The notes: generated by a model from the letters alone, not told the origin. 64,000 nucleotides of DNA from Streptomyces canus 299MFChir4.1 (GCF_000383615.1 NZ_KB911600.1:103117-167116), one strand, 5' to 3'. Shown: positions 28,723-37,623, counted from the stretch's first letter. Numbers and translations are program-made.

Positions 28723-29886
28723 ATGTCGGTCAACAGGTCCACAACCCCACTCGTCGACGTACCACGAGGACTCGCCGGCGTCGTCGTCACCGACACCGAG
28801 GTCGGGGACGTTCGGGGGCGCGAGGGGTTCTATCACTACCGCCAGTACTCGGCCGTCGAGCTCGCGCAGACACGCACCTTCGAGGACGTCTGGCATCTCC
28901 TGGTCCACGGCGAACTGCCGGACGCCGGACAGGCCCTGGCCTTCCGCGCCGAGACCGCTGCGCCTCGGCGACTGCCGGACGGGGTGCGGGCGGCGCTGCC
29001 CGCGATCGCCGCGGCGAGCGGACGGTCGGGTCCTCTCGCCGGTATGCGCACGGCCTTGTCGCTGCTCGGTGCGGCGAAGGGGTTCCGGCCGGTGTACGAC
29101 ATCGGCCCGGACGAGCGGCGGCGGGACACACTCATGGCGGCCGCCGCGGTGCCGACGCTGCTCACCGCACTGCACCGGCTGGGCAAGGGGCTCGAACCGG
29201 TGGAGCCGCGTGAGGATCTCTCGTACGCGGCGAACTACCTCTACATGTTGACGGGTTCCGAGCCGGAGCCGCAGCGGGCCCGGGCGGTGGAGCAGTACTT
29301 GATCTCAACCATTGATCACGGATTCAATGCATCAACCTTTACGGCACGGGTCATCGCGTCGACGGGGGCGGATGTCGTGGCGTGTCTCGTGGGGGCCGTA
29401 GGAGCCTTGTCCGGGCCGCTGCACGGGGGAGCGCCGAGCCGGGCGTTGGACACCCTGGACGCGATCGGTACGCCCGACCGTATCGACCCCTGGATCCGCG
29501 AGCGCGTGCTCGCCGGTGAACGGATCATGGGCTTCGGCCACGCGATCTACCGCACGGAGGACCCGCGTTCCCGGATGCTCCGGGAGGTCGCCCAGCGGTT
29601 CGGCGGGCCCCGAGTGGATTTCGCCGTCGAGGTGGAACGGCATGTCGAGGCGATCCTGGCCGAGCTGAAGCCGGGGCGGGAGCTGCACACCAACGTCGAG
29701 TTCTACGCCGGTGTGGTCATGGAACTGTGCGGGCTGCCTCGCGAGATGTTCACGCCTACCTTCGCGGCGGGGCGGGTGGTGGGGTGGAGCGCGAACATCC
29801 TGGAGCAGGCGGCGGATTCGAAGATCATTCGGCCGGTGGCGCGGTATGTGGGGGCGGAGGCGCCGGTGGCGGTGCCGTTGATTTGA
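28723..29886 (+). CDS. Citrate synthase (citrate synthase 2 type)
   Basis: Protein of 387 residues condensing acetyl-CoA with oxaloacetate, or propionyl-CoA in the methylcitrate variant. Catalytic positions: His199 (STIDHGFNAS) and His273 (GFGHAIYR) are present; the third position carries Glu326 (TNVEFYAG) where classical enzymes have Asp, which I believe is common in citrate synthase 2. ATG 28723 has AGGGAGGAA. Codons 193-206 are unusually AT-rich (see 29299-29340). It is probably not the only citrate synthase of the organism. Confidence 0.88.
   Translation: MSVNRSTTPLVDVPRGLAGVVVTDTEVGDVRGREGFYHYRQYSAVELAQTRTFEDVWHLLVHGELPDAGQALAFRAETAAPRRLPDGVRAALPAIAAASGRSGPLAGMRTALSLLGAAKGFRPVYDIGPDERRRDTLMAAAAVPTLLTALHRLGKGLEPVEPREDLSYAANYLYMLTGSEPEPQRARAVEQYLISTIDHGFNASTFTARVIASTGADVVACLVGAVGALSGPLHGGAPSRALDTLDAIGTPDRIDPWIRERVLAGERIMGFGHAIYRTEDPRSRMLREVAQRFGGPRVDFAVEVERHVEAILAELKPGRELHTNVEFYAGVVMELCGLPREMFTPTFAAGRVVGWSANILEQAADSKIIRPVARYVGAEAPVAVPLI
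29299..29340. promoter_or_regulatory. Intragenic AT-rich TTGAT/ATCAA element
   Basis: Inside the citrate synthase gene, TTGATCTCAAC (29299-29309), ATTGATCACGGATTCAAT (29311-29328) and GCATCAAC (29329-29336) repeat the words of the intergenic operator. The codons used (TTG, TCA, ATT, GAT, AAT, GCA, TCA, TTT) are rare in Streptomyces, suggesting selection at the DNA level. Confidence 0.5.
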
Positions 29887-29889
29887 CGC

Positions 29890-30597
29890 TCAGGCTGCTG
29901 GGGGCGTAGGCGCCAGACTGCCTCCGTCGGCCTCGGCTATGGCACGCTCGAACACCCTGAACATGCGTCCTTCGTCGGAGTCGGGTGCCAGAGACTCCTT
30001 CAAGGAGCGCGAAGCCGCCCAGTAGCGGCGAAACGCCGGGCTGCGCAACATGTATCTGGCTTCGCGGAGTAGGTCTGCCTCCGACCGATCGCCCCACTGG
30101 TGGACCAGTAGCAGGTGGCTGTACGTCAGATTGGCAAAGAGATGCTGTCTTATCACAGCAGGGGGCTGGCCTGGGTAGTCGTTCCACACCTCACTCAACG
30201 CAGGGTCGTCCATCTGCATTTGAGTGAGTTGTATGTGGAGCGCCCGCAGGTCCGCTGCGGCGCTTCGTCGAAGCTCGGTTCGAGAAGCAATCAACTCCTC
30301 GCGTTGTAAGGCAAGTTCCCGGCGCTGCAGCTGGATCTCTCGCTGCTGGAGCAGGACTGTCACCACCAGCAGGATCAGTGCGAGACCTGAGAAGACGGCG
30401 CTGGCAGCGCCGAAGTAGTCGCCCACGACGCTGCGCTCAATGGCAGTACGCCGACTACCGTTGGCCTGCTCCACTCCGTCGATGAGCCATCCACTGACGA
30501 CAATGGAAGCTGCGCCTACCACTGCAATTCCAGCTACGGCCGCAGCTGACCATGCGCAGGCCTTGACGACTGAACGCGATGCGCGATCATTCGCCAT
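29890..30597 (-). CDS. Membrane-anchored DUF6082 family protein
   Basis: Protein of 235 residues, function unknown. Two membrane segments (about 15-40 and 62-84) are followed by a coiled coil (about 85-115, QREIQLQRRELALQREELIASRTELRR) and a cytoplasmic DUF6082 domain (about 120-225: DDPALSEVW, RQHLFANLTYSHLLLVHQWG, LRSPAFRRYWAASR). Homologous over this domain to 31537-32040. ATG 30597 has GGAGG. Base composition is visibly less GC-rich than the neighbours. The stop lies four bases from the citrate synthase stop, convergent. Confidence 0.82.
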   Translation of the reverse strand: MANDRASRSVVKACAWSAAAVAGIAVVGAASIVVSGWLIDGVEQANGSRRTAIERSVVGDYFGAASAVFSGLALILLVVTVLLQQREIQLQRRELALQREELIASRTELRRSAAADLRALHIQLTQMQMDDPALSEVWNDYPGQPPAVIRQHLFANLTYSHLLLVHQWGDRSEADLLREARYMLRSPAFRRYWAASRSLKESLAPDSDEGRMFRVFERAIAEADGGSLAPTPPAA

Positions 30598-30675
30598 GCC
30601 GGCCACCTCCCCCGAACCCGACCGGAACATACTGCCCGCACTGCGGGTAGAGAAACCGGCTGGGAAACGTCGCAT

Positions 30676-30717
30676 GCTGCGGGACCGGGTTGTATGAGAG
30701 AGGTCCAGTCCCGCAGC
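30676..30717 (-). terminator. Hairpin between the small gene and the DUF6082 membrane gene
   Basis: Perfect 10-base stem GCTGCGGGAC / GTCCCGCAGC (30676-30685 with 30708-30717), 22-base loop. It may end transcription after the small gene or attenuate read-through. Confidence 0.5.
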
Positions 30718-30728
30718 GTGGGCCGTTG

Positions 30729-30956
30729 TCAGGCGGCCTTGATGTTCGACAGTGCACGTAGGAGCGTGCTACGCGGAATGATGATCGCTACCTCGCCTGG
30801 CTTGATCGGTCGGAGGTTGCCTGCTTCTTCTGCGGTCGTGCGACTCCCGATTGCTGCGTAGTGCTTGTTCGACAGTTCCAGTACTGCCGGACACGTCTGG
30901 CCGGTATGGCACTTGGAGATGCAGCGGACTATGTGGAGGTGGTCAGGGACGTCCAT
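30729..30956 (-). CDS. Small protein with CxxGQTCP motif, copy 1
   Basis: Protein of 75 residues, unrecognised. Three cysteines (12, 16, 22) with HTGQTCP, then a pattern ELSNKHYAAIG ... IIIPRSTLLRALSNI. It is a diverged paralogue of the 78-residue protein at 31013-31249: both share GQTCP, E-L, A-x-IG, T and a C-terminal R-x-TLLRA. No membrane segment. ATG 30956 follows GAAGG. Part of the DUF6082 cluster. Confidence 0.68.
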   Translation of the reverse strand: MDVPDHLHIVRCISKCHTGQTCPAVLELSNKHYAAIGSRTTAEEAGNLRPIKPGEVAIIIPRSTLLRALSNIKAA

Positions 30957-31012
30957 GGGCCTTCGTCCTGAAGAGTGTGCGGGAGGGATCGGTAGAACTG
31001 CGCGGTGCAGAC

Positions 31013-31249
31013 TCAGGAGTTGGGAATGTCCCGTTTCGCGCGGAGAAGCGTTTCGCGAGTGATCATCACGATCCGCTCGTACTCGGCTCGTCCTGCGTCC
31101 GGCGGCAGTTTCCCGTCCAGTTCCTCAGTGACATCTGTCCCGATGACGGCGAAGTTGCCGTCCTGCAGCTCGAAGATGTCCGGACAGGTCTGGCCGGCGG
31201 CGCTTCCGCGCTCACGGGGGGACGCACCGAGTCGGCGCACGATCTTCAC
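31013..31249 (-). CDS. Small protein with GQTCP motif, copy 2
   Basis: Protein of 78 residues, unrecognised. GQTCPDIFELQDGNFAVIGTDVTEEL at residues 19-44 and ITRETLLRAKRDI near the end match copy 1 downstream, but only one cysteine (Cys22) remains, so a metal site shared by the family is unlikely to depend on the other two. GTG 31249 has AAGGTGG about 10 bases upstream. The 287 bases before it hold no convincing gene. Confidence 0.65.
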   Translation of the reverse strand: MKIVRRLGASPRERGSAAGQTCPDIFELQDGNFAVIGTDVTEELDGKLPPDAGRAEYERIVMITRETLLRAKRDIPNS

Positions 31250-31536
31250 AGGGAGATACCACCTTCATGGCTCTGAATGATGAGGTGCTCTCCGAGCCTG
31301 GCCTGACTGTCCGTTGGGTGTGCCGGCAGGGCGATCTCTCCGAGCGCCTGGTGTCCGTCGGAGCGCCCGGAGAGGGCAGGGCACAACATATCGACTCTGG
31401 GGCGTATGGTGCGCGAGATATGGAGAGGCGAGTGAGTGAAGTTCTGCGCCCATTCTTGACTCGCGACGCTCCGCCCTGATCGTTTTGTGTCTGAGCTATG
31501 GGGCGTGAGGTGCGGTTTGTGACAGTGTGAACGCTG

Positions 31537-32040
31537 TCAGGTCGGTTCTTCCGGTGGTTCGCCCACAACCCACCACTCGTCTGTGTCCGCACCATCGAGT
31601 TCTTGGATCAGGTCGTCCATCATGCGTCCGAGAGTGGATTCCTCGGATGTATCCGGCAGGCTCTTGCGGTGATGTCGCGTGGCCTCCCAGTACTCGCGGA
31701 ACACGCGGTTCTGGCAAATGACCCGCAGATGCCCATAGAGCTCCGGCAGGGTCAGGGCCCCGATGCGGTGGAAGTACAGGGCGTTGACGTACAGGGCGTT
31801 CGCGAACAGGAACTGACGCTGCTTCTCGAGCGGGATGTCGGCCTCGTATGTGTCGAGAACTGCAGCCAGGGTCGGGTCGTCCATCGCTTTGCAAAGCAGA
31901 TCGAAGTGGAGCCTGTGCTGTTCGGTCAGCGAGGCCCGCCTGCGGTGGTACGAACGCGCAGAGACAAAACGTGCCCCTGCTGTCAACTTTGCCCTGGCAG
32001 TCGAGGCGATCCCCCGCATCCCAGACTTCTGTGTGGCCAT
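31537..32040 (-). CDS. Soluble DUF6082 family protein
   Basis: Protein of 167 residues, function unknown. A basic N-terminus is followed by the DUF6082 domain (about 45-150): EQHRLHFDLLCKAMDDPTLAAVLDTY, RQFLFANALYVNALYFHRIGAL, QNRVFREYWEATRHHRKSL, ending in an acidic tail. It lacks the membrane segments and coiled coil of 29890-30597. ATG 32040 is preceded by GGGGA; upstream is the divergent CobW gene across 322 bases in which no other gene is seen. Confidence 0.8.
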   Translation of the reverse strand: MATQKSGMRGIASTARAKLTAGARFVSARSYHRRRASLTEQHRLHFDLLCKAMDDPTLAAVLDTYEADIPLEKQRQFLFANALYVNALYFHRIGALTLPELYGHLRVICQNRVFREYWEATRHHRKSLPDTSEESTLGRMMDDLIQELDGADTDEWWVVGEPPEEPT

Positions 32041-32362
32041 GTCAATCCCCGATTCAAACGGCCGTCCGCCGGTCGTCGGGGTGCGGGTCGACTGATGGGG
32101 ACCGGCGAGCGGTGGGCGGCGCTTGCCGTCTCCCAGGGTGCCGAGCGGCTCTGATCGGCGGGGGAGGCGGAGAGGAGGCGCACGGAGGGAAGTGAGGGTC
32201 GCACGGACCGGCGCCTTGCCCAACGTCTGCCCCGCAAGTGCTGCTAACAATCGTTCACTTCGCGGTGATTATTCCGGCTCGTATCCTGGTCCGGCAGAGA
32301 AACCTCGTACGTGCGCCGGGACCGCGATCCGGTGCACGCAGCAGCGCGAAAGAGGTCGTACG

Positions 32363-33451
32363 TTGAGTCAGCCGAGCGGGAGCCCCCGGCAGATCCCGGT
32401 CGTCGTGCTCGCCGGATTCCTGGGTTCCGGCAAGACCACGCTCCTCAATCACCTCCTCCACCGCAGCGGAGGCAGCCGTATCGGAGCCGTCGTCAACGAC
32501 TTCGGTGCCATCGAGATCGACGCCATGGCCGTCGCCGGCGCGCTCGGCGACTCGACCGTCTCCCTCGGGAACGGCTGCCTGTGCTGCGCCGTCGACGTCG
32601 GCGAACTCGACCAGTACCTCTCCCGGCTCGCCCACCCCGATACCGGCATCGACGTCATCGTCATCGAGGCCAGCGGGCTCGCAGAGCCGCAGGAACTCGT
32701 CCGCATGGTGCTCGCAAGTGAGCAGCCCCATGTCGTCTACGGCGGCCTCGTCGAGGTCGTCGACGCCGCCGAGTTCGACGACACCCGCGCCAGACATCCC
32801 GAGCTCGACCGGCACCTCGGCCTCGCCGACCTCGTCGTGGTCAACAAGCTCGACCGGGCGGCTCCCCAGGATGCCGAGCGCGTTCTGGCCGTCGTCCGGT
32901 CCCTCGTCGACCGCGCCGCCGTCGTCCCGGCCACCTACGGCCGTATCGACCCCGAGTTCCTCTTCGACTGCCGGCCCAGCGAGGAGCGCATCGGACAGCT
33001 CTCCTTCGACGACCTCGACGACCTCGACGACCACACCGACGAGCACGGCCACGAGGACCACCTGCACTCCGGCTACGACAGCGTGGCGTTCCGTTCCGAT
33101 GTGCCCATGGACCCCCGTCGGTTGATGGCCTTCCTCGACAGCAGGCCGGAGGGGCTGTACCGGATCAAGGGGTACGTCGACTTCGGGCCGTACGACGCCC
33201 GCAACCGTTACGCCGTCCACGCCGTCGGCAGCTTCCTGCGGTTCTACCCGGAGCCCTGGGACGCCGGGGACGACCGGCTCACCCAGCTCGTCCTCATCGG
33301 CTCCGGTATCGACACCCAGGCGCTCGGCAAGGAACTGGAGGCGTGCGGGGCGGACACGACAGACGCCCCGCACACCGCCGACGAGGCCGGTATGTGGGGC
33401 GTCCTGCGCTACGTCCAGGGCACCGAGGAGGACCCGGAGGAACCGGCCTAG
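32363..33451 (+). CDS. CobW/ZNG1-type GTP-binding metallochaperone
   Basis: G3E-family GTPase of 362 residues. Walker A GFLGSGKTT (19-27), the metal-binding GCLCC motif (71-75) and the guanine-specificity NKLD are visible, followed by a His/Asp-rich loop (DDHTDEHGHEDHLH) and a C-terminal CobW_C domain. Members deliver zinc or other metals; the target here is unknown. TTG 32363 has AAAGAGG nine bases upstream and begins the alignable sequence. No convincing Zur box was found. The stop overlaps the parC stop tail to tail by four bases. Confidence 0.88.
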   Translation: MSQPSGSPRQIPVVVLAGFLGSGKTTLLNHLLHRSGGSRIGAVVNDFGAIEIDAMAVAGALGDSTVSLGNGCLCCAVDVGELDQYLSRLAHPDTGIDVIVIEASGLAEPQELVRMVLASEQPHVVYGGLVEVVDAAEFDDTRARHPELDRHLGLADLVVVNKLDRAAPQDAERVLAVVRSLVDRAAVVPATYGRIDPEFLFDCRPSEERIGQLSFDDLDDLDDHTDEHGHEDHLHSGYDSVAFRSDVPMDPRRLMAFLDSRPEGLYRIKGYVDFGPYDARNRYAVHAVGSFLRFYPEPWDAGDDRLTQLVLIGSGIDTQALGKELEACGADTTDAPHTADEAGMWGVLRYVQGTEEDPEEPA

Positions 33452-35901
33452 ACCGGACCCGCCACCACCGACACCGTCTTCGCCAGCGACACGCCCGAGC
33501 CGTCGCGGCGCGGGTCGATCTCAGGGAGGTCGGCCGGTGTGCCGTTCTTCTGCGCCGCGCGGGCCGGGACGGCGCCCGCCCAGGCCAGGGACAGGCAGTC
33601 CTCGCCCTTGAGGAACCGCTGGCAGCGGACGCCGCCCGTGGCGCGGCCCTTGCGCGGGTACTGGTCGAACGGGGTCAGCTTGGCCGTCGTCTGCACCGAG
33701 TCGTCGAGCGTGCCGCGCGAGCCCGCGACCGTGAAGACGACCGCGTCGGCCGCCGGGTCCACCGCCGTGAAGGAGATGACCTTCGCGCCCTCGGTGAGCT
33801 TGATGCCGGTCATACCGCCCGCCGGACGACCCTGCGGACGGACCTGTGAGGCCTGGTAACGCAGGAGTTGGGCGTCGTCGGAGATGAAGACCAGGTCCTC
33901 GTCGCCGGTGCGCAGTTCCACCGCGCCCACGATCCGGTCGCCCTCCTTGAGGGTGATGACCTCCAACTCGTCCTTGTTGGACGGGTAGTCGGGGACCACG
34001 CGCTTGACGACGCCCTGTTCGGTGCCGAGGGCCAGACCGGGCGAGGACTCGTCCAGCGTGGTGAGGCAGATCAGGGTCTCGTCGTCCTCCAGGGAGAGGA
34101 ACTCCGCCAGCGGGGCGCCGCCCGCGAGGTTCGCGGCCGACTCCGGGAGCTGCGGCAGGTCGATGACGTTCAGCCGCAGCAGACGGCCGGACGAGGTGAC
34201 CGCGCCGATCTCGCCGCGCGCGGTGGCCGGCACCGCGGAGACGATCACGTCGTGCTTGGCCCGATTGCCGCCTGCTTCCTCCGGGAACGGCTCGCCGTTC
34301 GCCGTACGGGCCAGCAGACCCGTCGAGGACAGCAGCACCCGGCACGGGTCGTCCGCCACCTGGAGCGGTACGGCGGCCACGGGGGCCGTCGCGCCGGCCT
34401 CCAGCAGGACCGTGCGCCGCTCGGTGCCGTACTTCTTGGCGACCGCGGCCAGTTCGGCGGAGACCAGCTTGCGCAGCTCGGCGTCCGACTCCAGGATCCG
34501 GGTCAGTTCCGCGATCTCCGCGTTGAGCCGCTCCTGCTCCGACTCCAGCTCGATGCGGTCGAACCGGGTCAGCCGCCGCAGGGGCGTGTCCAGGATGTAC
34601 TGCGTCTGGATCTCGCTCAGCGAGAAGCGCTCGATCAGGCGCTCCTTCGCCTGCGCGGAGTTGTCGCTGGAGCGGATGATCCGGATGACCTCGTCGATGT
34701 CGACGAGCGCGGTGAGCAGGCCCTCGACCAGGTGCAGCCGGTCGCGTCGCTTGGTGCGCCGGAACTCGCTGCGGCGGCGCACCACTTCGAAGCGGTGGTC
34801 GAGATAGACCTCCAGGAGCTCCTTGAGGCCGAGCGTGAGGGGCTGTCCGTCCACCAGCGCCACGTTGTTGACGCCGAAGGACTCCTCCATCGGCGTCAGC
34901 TTGTAGAGCTGCTCCAGGACGGCCTCCGGCACGAAGCCGTTCTTGATCTCGATGACCAGGCGCAGACCGTGCGCGCGGTCGGTGAGGTCCTTGACGTCGG
35001 CGATGCCCTGGAGCTTCTTCGCGTTGACCAGGTCCTTGATCTTGGCGATCACCTTCTCCGGGCCGACCGTGAAGGGCAGCTCGGTGACGACCAGGCCCTT
35101 GCGGCGGGCCGTCACCGTCTCCACCGAGACCGTCGCGCGGATCTTGAAGGTGCCGCGGCCCGTCTCGTAGGCGTCCCGGATGCCGGAGAGACCGACGATC
35201 CGGCCGCCGGTGGGCAGGTCGGGGCCCGGGATGTGCTTCATCAGGGCGTCCAGATCCGCGTTCGGGTAGCGGATCAGGTGGCGGGCGGCCGCGATGACCT
35301 CGGTGAGGTTGTGCGGCGCCATGTTGGTGGCCATGCCGACCGCGATGCCGGAGGCGCCGTTCACCAGGAGGTTCGGGAAGGCGGCGGGCAGCGCGCCCGG
35401 CTCCTGCTCCTGGCCGTCGTAGTTGGGCGCGAAGTCGACCGTGTCCTCGTCGATGGACTCGGTCATCAGGCTCGCGGCCTCGGCGGCACGGCACTCGGTG
35501 TACCGCATGGCGGCCGGCGGGTCGTCGTTGCCCAGCGAGCCGAAGTTGCCGTGGCCGTCGACCAGCGGGACGCTCATCGAGAAGGGCTGGGCCATGCGCA
35601 CCAGGGCGTCGTAGATCGACGCGTCACCGTGGGGGTGCAACTTACCCATGACCTCGCCGACCACGCGGGCGCACTTCACATAGCCGCGGTCGGGGCGCAG
35701 GCCCATCTCGCTCATCTGGTAGACGATGCGTCGGTGCACCGGCTTGAGGCCGTCGCGGGCGTCGGGGAGCGCGCGGGAGTAGATGACCGAGTACGCGTAC
35801 TCGAGGTACGAGCCCTTCATCTCGTCCACGACGTCGATGTCGAGGATCCGCTCCTCGTACGAGTCGTCGGGCGGCGGGGTCTTCGTGCTGCGGCGGGCCA
35901 T
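33448..35901 (-). CDS. parC: DNA topoisomerase IV subunit A (ParC)
   Basis: DNA-cleaving subunit of topoisomerase IV, 817 residues. The winged-helix/tower core has the quinolone region HPHGDASIYDAL (89-100) and the catalytic Tyr134 (AAMRYTECR). The C-terminal part is a degenerate beta-pinwheel without the GyrA box QRRGGKG, which fits ParC rather than GyrA. ATG 35901 has GAGGAG. Its partner parE is 18 kb away on the other strand. Confidence 0.95.
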   Translation of the reverse strand: MARRSTKTPPPDDSYEERILDIDVVDEMKGSYLEYAYSVIYSRALPDARDGLKPVHRRIVYQMSEMGLRPDRGYVKCARVVGEVMGKLHPHGDASIYDALVRMAQPFSMSVPLVDGHGNFGSLGNDDPPAAMRYTECRAAEAASLMTESIDEDTVDFAPNYDGQEQEPGALPAAFPNLLVNGASGIAVGMATNMAPHNLTEVIAAARHLIRYPNADLDALMKHIPGPDLPTGGRIVGLSGIRDAYETGRGTFKIRATVSVETVTARRKGLVVTELPFTVGPEKVIAKIKDLVNAKKLQGIADVKDLTDRAHGLRLVIEIKNGFVPEAVLEQLYKLTPMEESFGVNNVALVDGQPLTLGLKELLEVYLDHRFEVVRRRSEFRRTKRRDRLHLVEGLLTALVDIDEVIRIIRSSDNSAQAKERLIERFSLSEIQTQYILDTPLRRLTRFDRIELESEQERLNAEIAELTRILESDAELRKLVSAELAAVAKKYGTERRTVLLEAGATAPVAAVPLQVADDPCRVLLSSTGLLARTANGEPFPEEAGGNRAKHDVIVSAVPATARGEIGAVTSSGRLLRLNVIDLPQLPESAANLAGGAPLAEFLSLEDDETLICLTTLDESSPGLALGTEQGVVKRVVPDYPSNKDELEVITLKEGDRIVGAVELRTGDEDLVFISDDAQLLRYQASQVRPQGRPAGGMTGIKLTEGAKVISFTAVDPAADAVVFTVAGSRGTLDDSVQTTAKLTPFDQYPRKGRATGGVRCQRFLKGEDCLSLAWAGAVPARAAQKNGTPADLPEIDPRRDGSGVSLAKTVSVVAGPV

Positions 35902-36222
35902 CGCTGCCGGCTCCTCTTTTCTGGTCGCTCGCCTACGGGTCGCTCACTTCGGCCCTTTGGCTCACTCTTGCTGAAGCGTGAACAGGATCTGACGCGGACC
36001 ATTGTGGACCGCGGCACTGACAGTTCGGGCCGGGGCCCGGCCGGGCCGCCCGGACCGGCGACCGCACAGCGCCTCCCTCACGGTTGCCCGCAGGCTACGC
36101 GATCCGCTGTGGGCGTATGTGCTCCGGGAACTTCGCCGAGGGTCCGCACGCTTGCATACAGTGGCAGGACCGGCAGGAAAAACGCGGTTTTGACGACCGC
36201 GACCGCGATCGAAGGGACGTAC

Positions 36223-37623
36223 ATGCCCATGGGTCACACGGCCACAGACCAGGCAGGCACCGGGGGCCTGACAGCGACCGAGCACCGCCTGGCCAACGGG
36301 CTGCGCGTGGTGCTCTCCGAGGACCACCTGACCCCGGTCGCGGCGGTGTGCCTCTGGTACGACGTCGGCTCGCGCCACGAGGTCAAGGGGCGTACCGGCC
36401 TGGCTCACCTTTTCGAGCACTTGATGTTCCAGGGCTCCGGACAGGTCAAGGGCAACGGGCACTTCGAGCTCGTCCAGGGTGCGGGCGGCTCGCTCAACGG
36501 CACCACCAGCTTCGAGCGCACCAACTACTTCGAGACCATGCCGACGCACCAGCTGGAGCTCGCCCTCTGGCTGGAGGCCGACCGCATGGGCTCGCTGCTG
36601 GCCGCCCTCGACGACGAGTCGATGGAGAACCAGCGCGACGTCGTCAAGAACGAGCGCAGGCAGCGCTACGACAACGTCCCCTACGGCACCGCGTTCGAGA
36701 AGCTGACCGCGCTCGCCTACCCGGAGGGCCACCCCTACCACCACACCCCGATCGGTTCGATGGCCGACCTGGACGCGGCCACCCTGGAGGACGCGCGCGC
36801 GTTCTTCCGCACGTACTACGCGCCCAACAACGCCGTCCTGTCGGTCGTCGGCGACATCGACCCGGAGCAGACGCTCGCCTGGGTCGAGAAGTACTTCGGC
36901 TCCATCCCCTCGCACGACGGCAAGCCCGTGCCCCGCGACGGCTCGCTGCCCCAGATCATCGGCGAGCAGCTGCGTGAGGTCGTCGAGGAGGAGGTCCCCG
37001 CGCGCGCGTTGATGGCCGCCTACCGGCTGCCGCACGACGGCACCCGCGAGGCGGACGCGGCCGACCTCGCCCTCACCGTCCTCGGCGGCGGCGAGTCCTC
37101 CCGCCTCTACAACCGGCTCGTACGGCGCGACCGTACGGCCGTCGCGGCCGGCTTCGGTCTGCTGCGGCTGGCCGGGGCGCCCTCCTTGGGCTGGCTCGAT
37201 GTGAAGACCTCGGGGGACGTCGAGGTGCCGGTCATCGAGGCCGCCATCGACGAGGAGCTCGCGCGGTTCGCCGAGGAGGGCCCCACGGCCGAGGAGATGG
37301 AACGCGCCCAGGCCCAGTTGGAGCGCGAGTGGCTGGACCGGCTCGGCACCGTCGCGGGCCGCGCCGACGAACTGTGCCGGTACGCCGTCCTGTTCGGCGA
37401 CCCGCAGCTCGCCCTGACCGCCGTACAGCGCGTCCTGGAGGTGAGCGCCGAGGAGGTGCAGGAGGTCGCCAAGGCCACACTGCGCCCCGACAACCGCGCG
37501 GTGCTCGTCTACGAGCCCACCGCCCCGGCGGAGATCGCCGACAGCGCGGAGGACGCCGCCGAGGATCCGGAAGCCGCGGCGACCGTAGAAGCCACCGACG
37601 AGAACGAGGAGGCGGCCAAGTGA
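36223..37623 (+). CDS. M16 family zinc protease, active subunit
   Basis: Protein of 466 residues. The inverted zinc motif HLFEHLMF (HxxEH) near residue 64 and the downstream glutamate region (ENQRDVVKNERRQR) mark it as catalytically competent. The second half is the non-catalytic M16 repeat. The C-terminal 30 residues are acidic and Ala-rich. The stop overlaps the start of the second M16 gene, so the two products probably form the usual heterodimer. ATG 36223 follows GAAGGGA; ATG 36229 is an alternative. The 321-base gap upstream is the divergent promoter region with parC. Confidence 0.93.
   Translation: MPMGHTATDQAGTGGLTATEHRLANGLRVVLSEDHLTPVAAVCLWYDVGSRHEVKGRTGLAHLFEHLMFQGSGQVKGNGHFELVQGAGGSLNGTTSFERTNYFETMPTHQLELALWLEADRMGSLLAALDDESMENQRDVVKNERRQRYDNVPYGTAFEKLTALAYPEGHPYHHTPIGSMADLDAATLEDARAFFRTYYAPNNAVLSVVGDIDPEQTLAWVEKYFGSIPSHDGKPVPRDGSLPQIIGEQLREVVEEEVPARALMAAYRLPHDGTREADAADLALTVLGGGESSRLYNRLVRRDRTAVAAGFGLLRLAGAPSLGWLDVKTSGDVEVPVIEAAIDEELARFAEEGPTAEEMERAQAQLEREWLDRLGTVAGRADELCRYAVLFGDPQLALTAVQRVLEVSAEEVQEVAKATLRPDNRAVLVYEPTAPAEIADSAEDAAEDPEAAATVEATDENEEAAK

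Noticed and set aside
31267..31479. Plus-strand 70-codon frame in the gap of the DUF6082 cluster
   Set aside because: Ribosome-site spacing is poor, no recognisable domain, and the region more likely holds the promoter of the minus-strand small gene.
32240..32290. Zur box upstream of the CobW gene
   Set aside because: A TCAC-N6-GTGA dyad is present but does not match the Zur consensus TGAAAATGATTTTCA.
33868..36222. Very long open frame antisense to parC reading into the M16 gene
   Set aside because: High-GC shadow frame; parC on the other strand is unambiguous, and the M16 protease starts at 36223.
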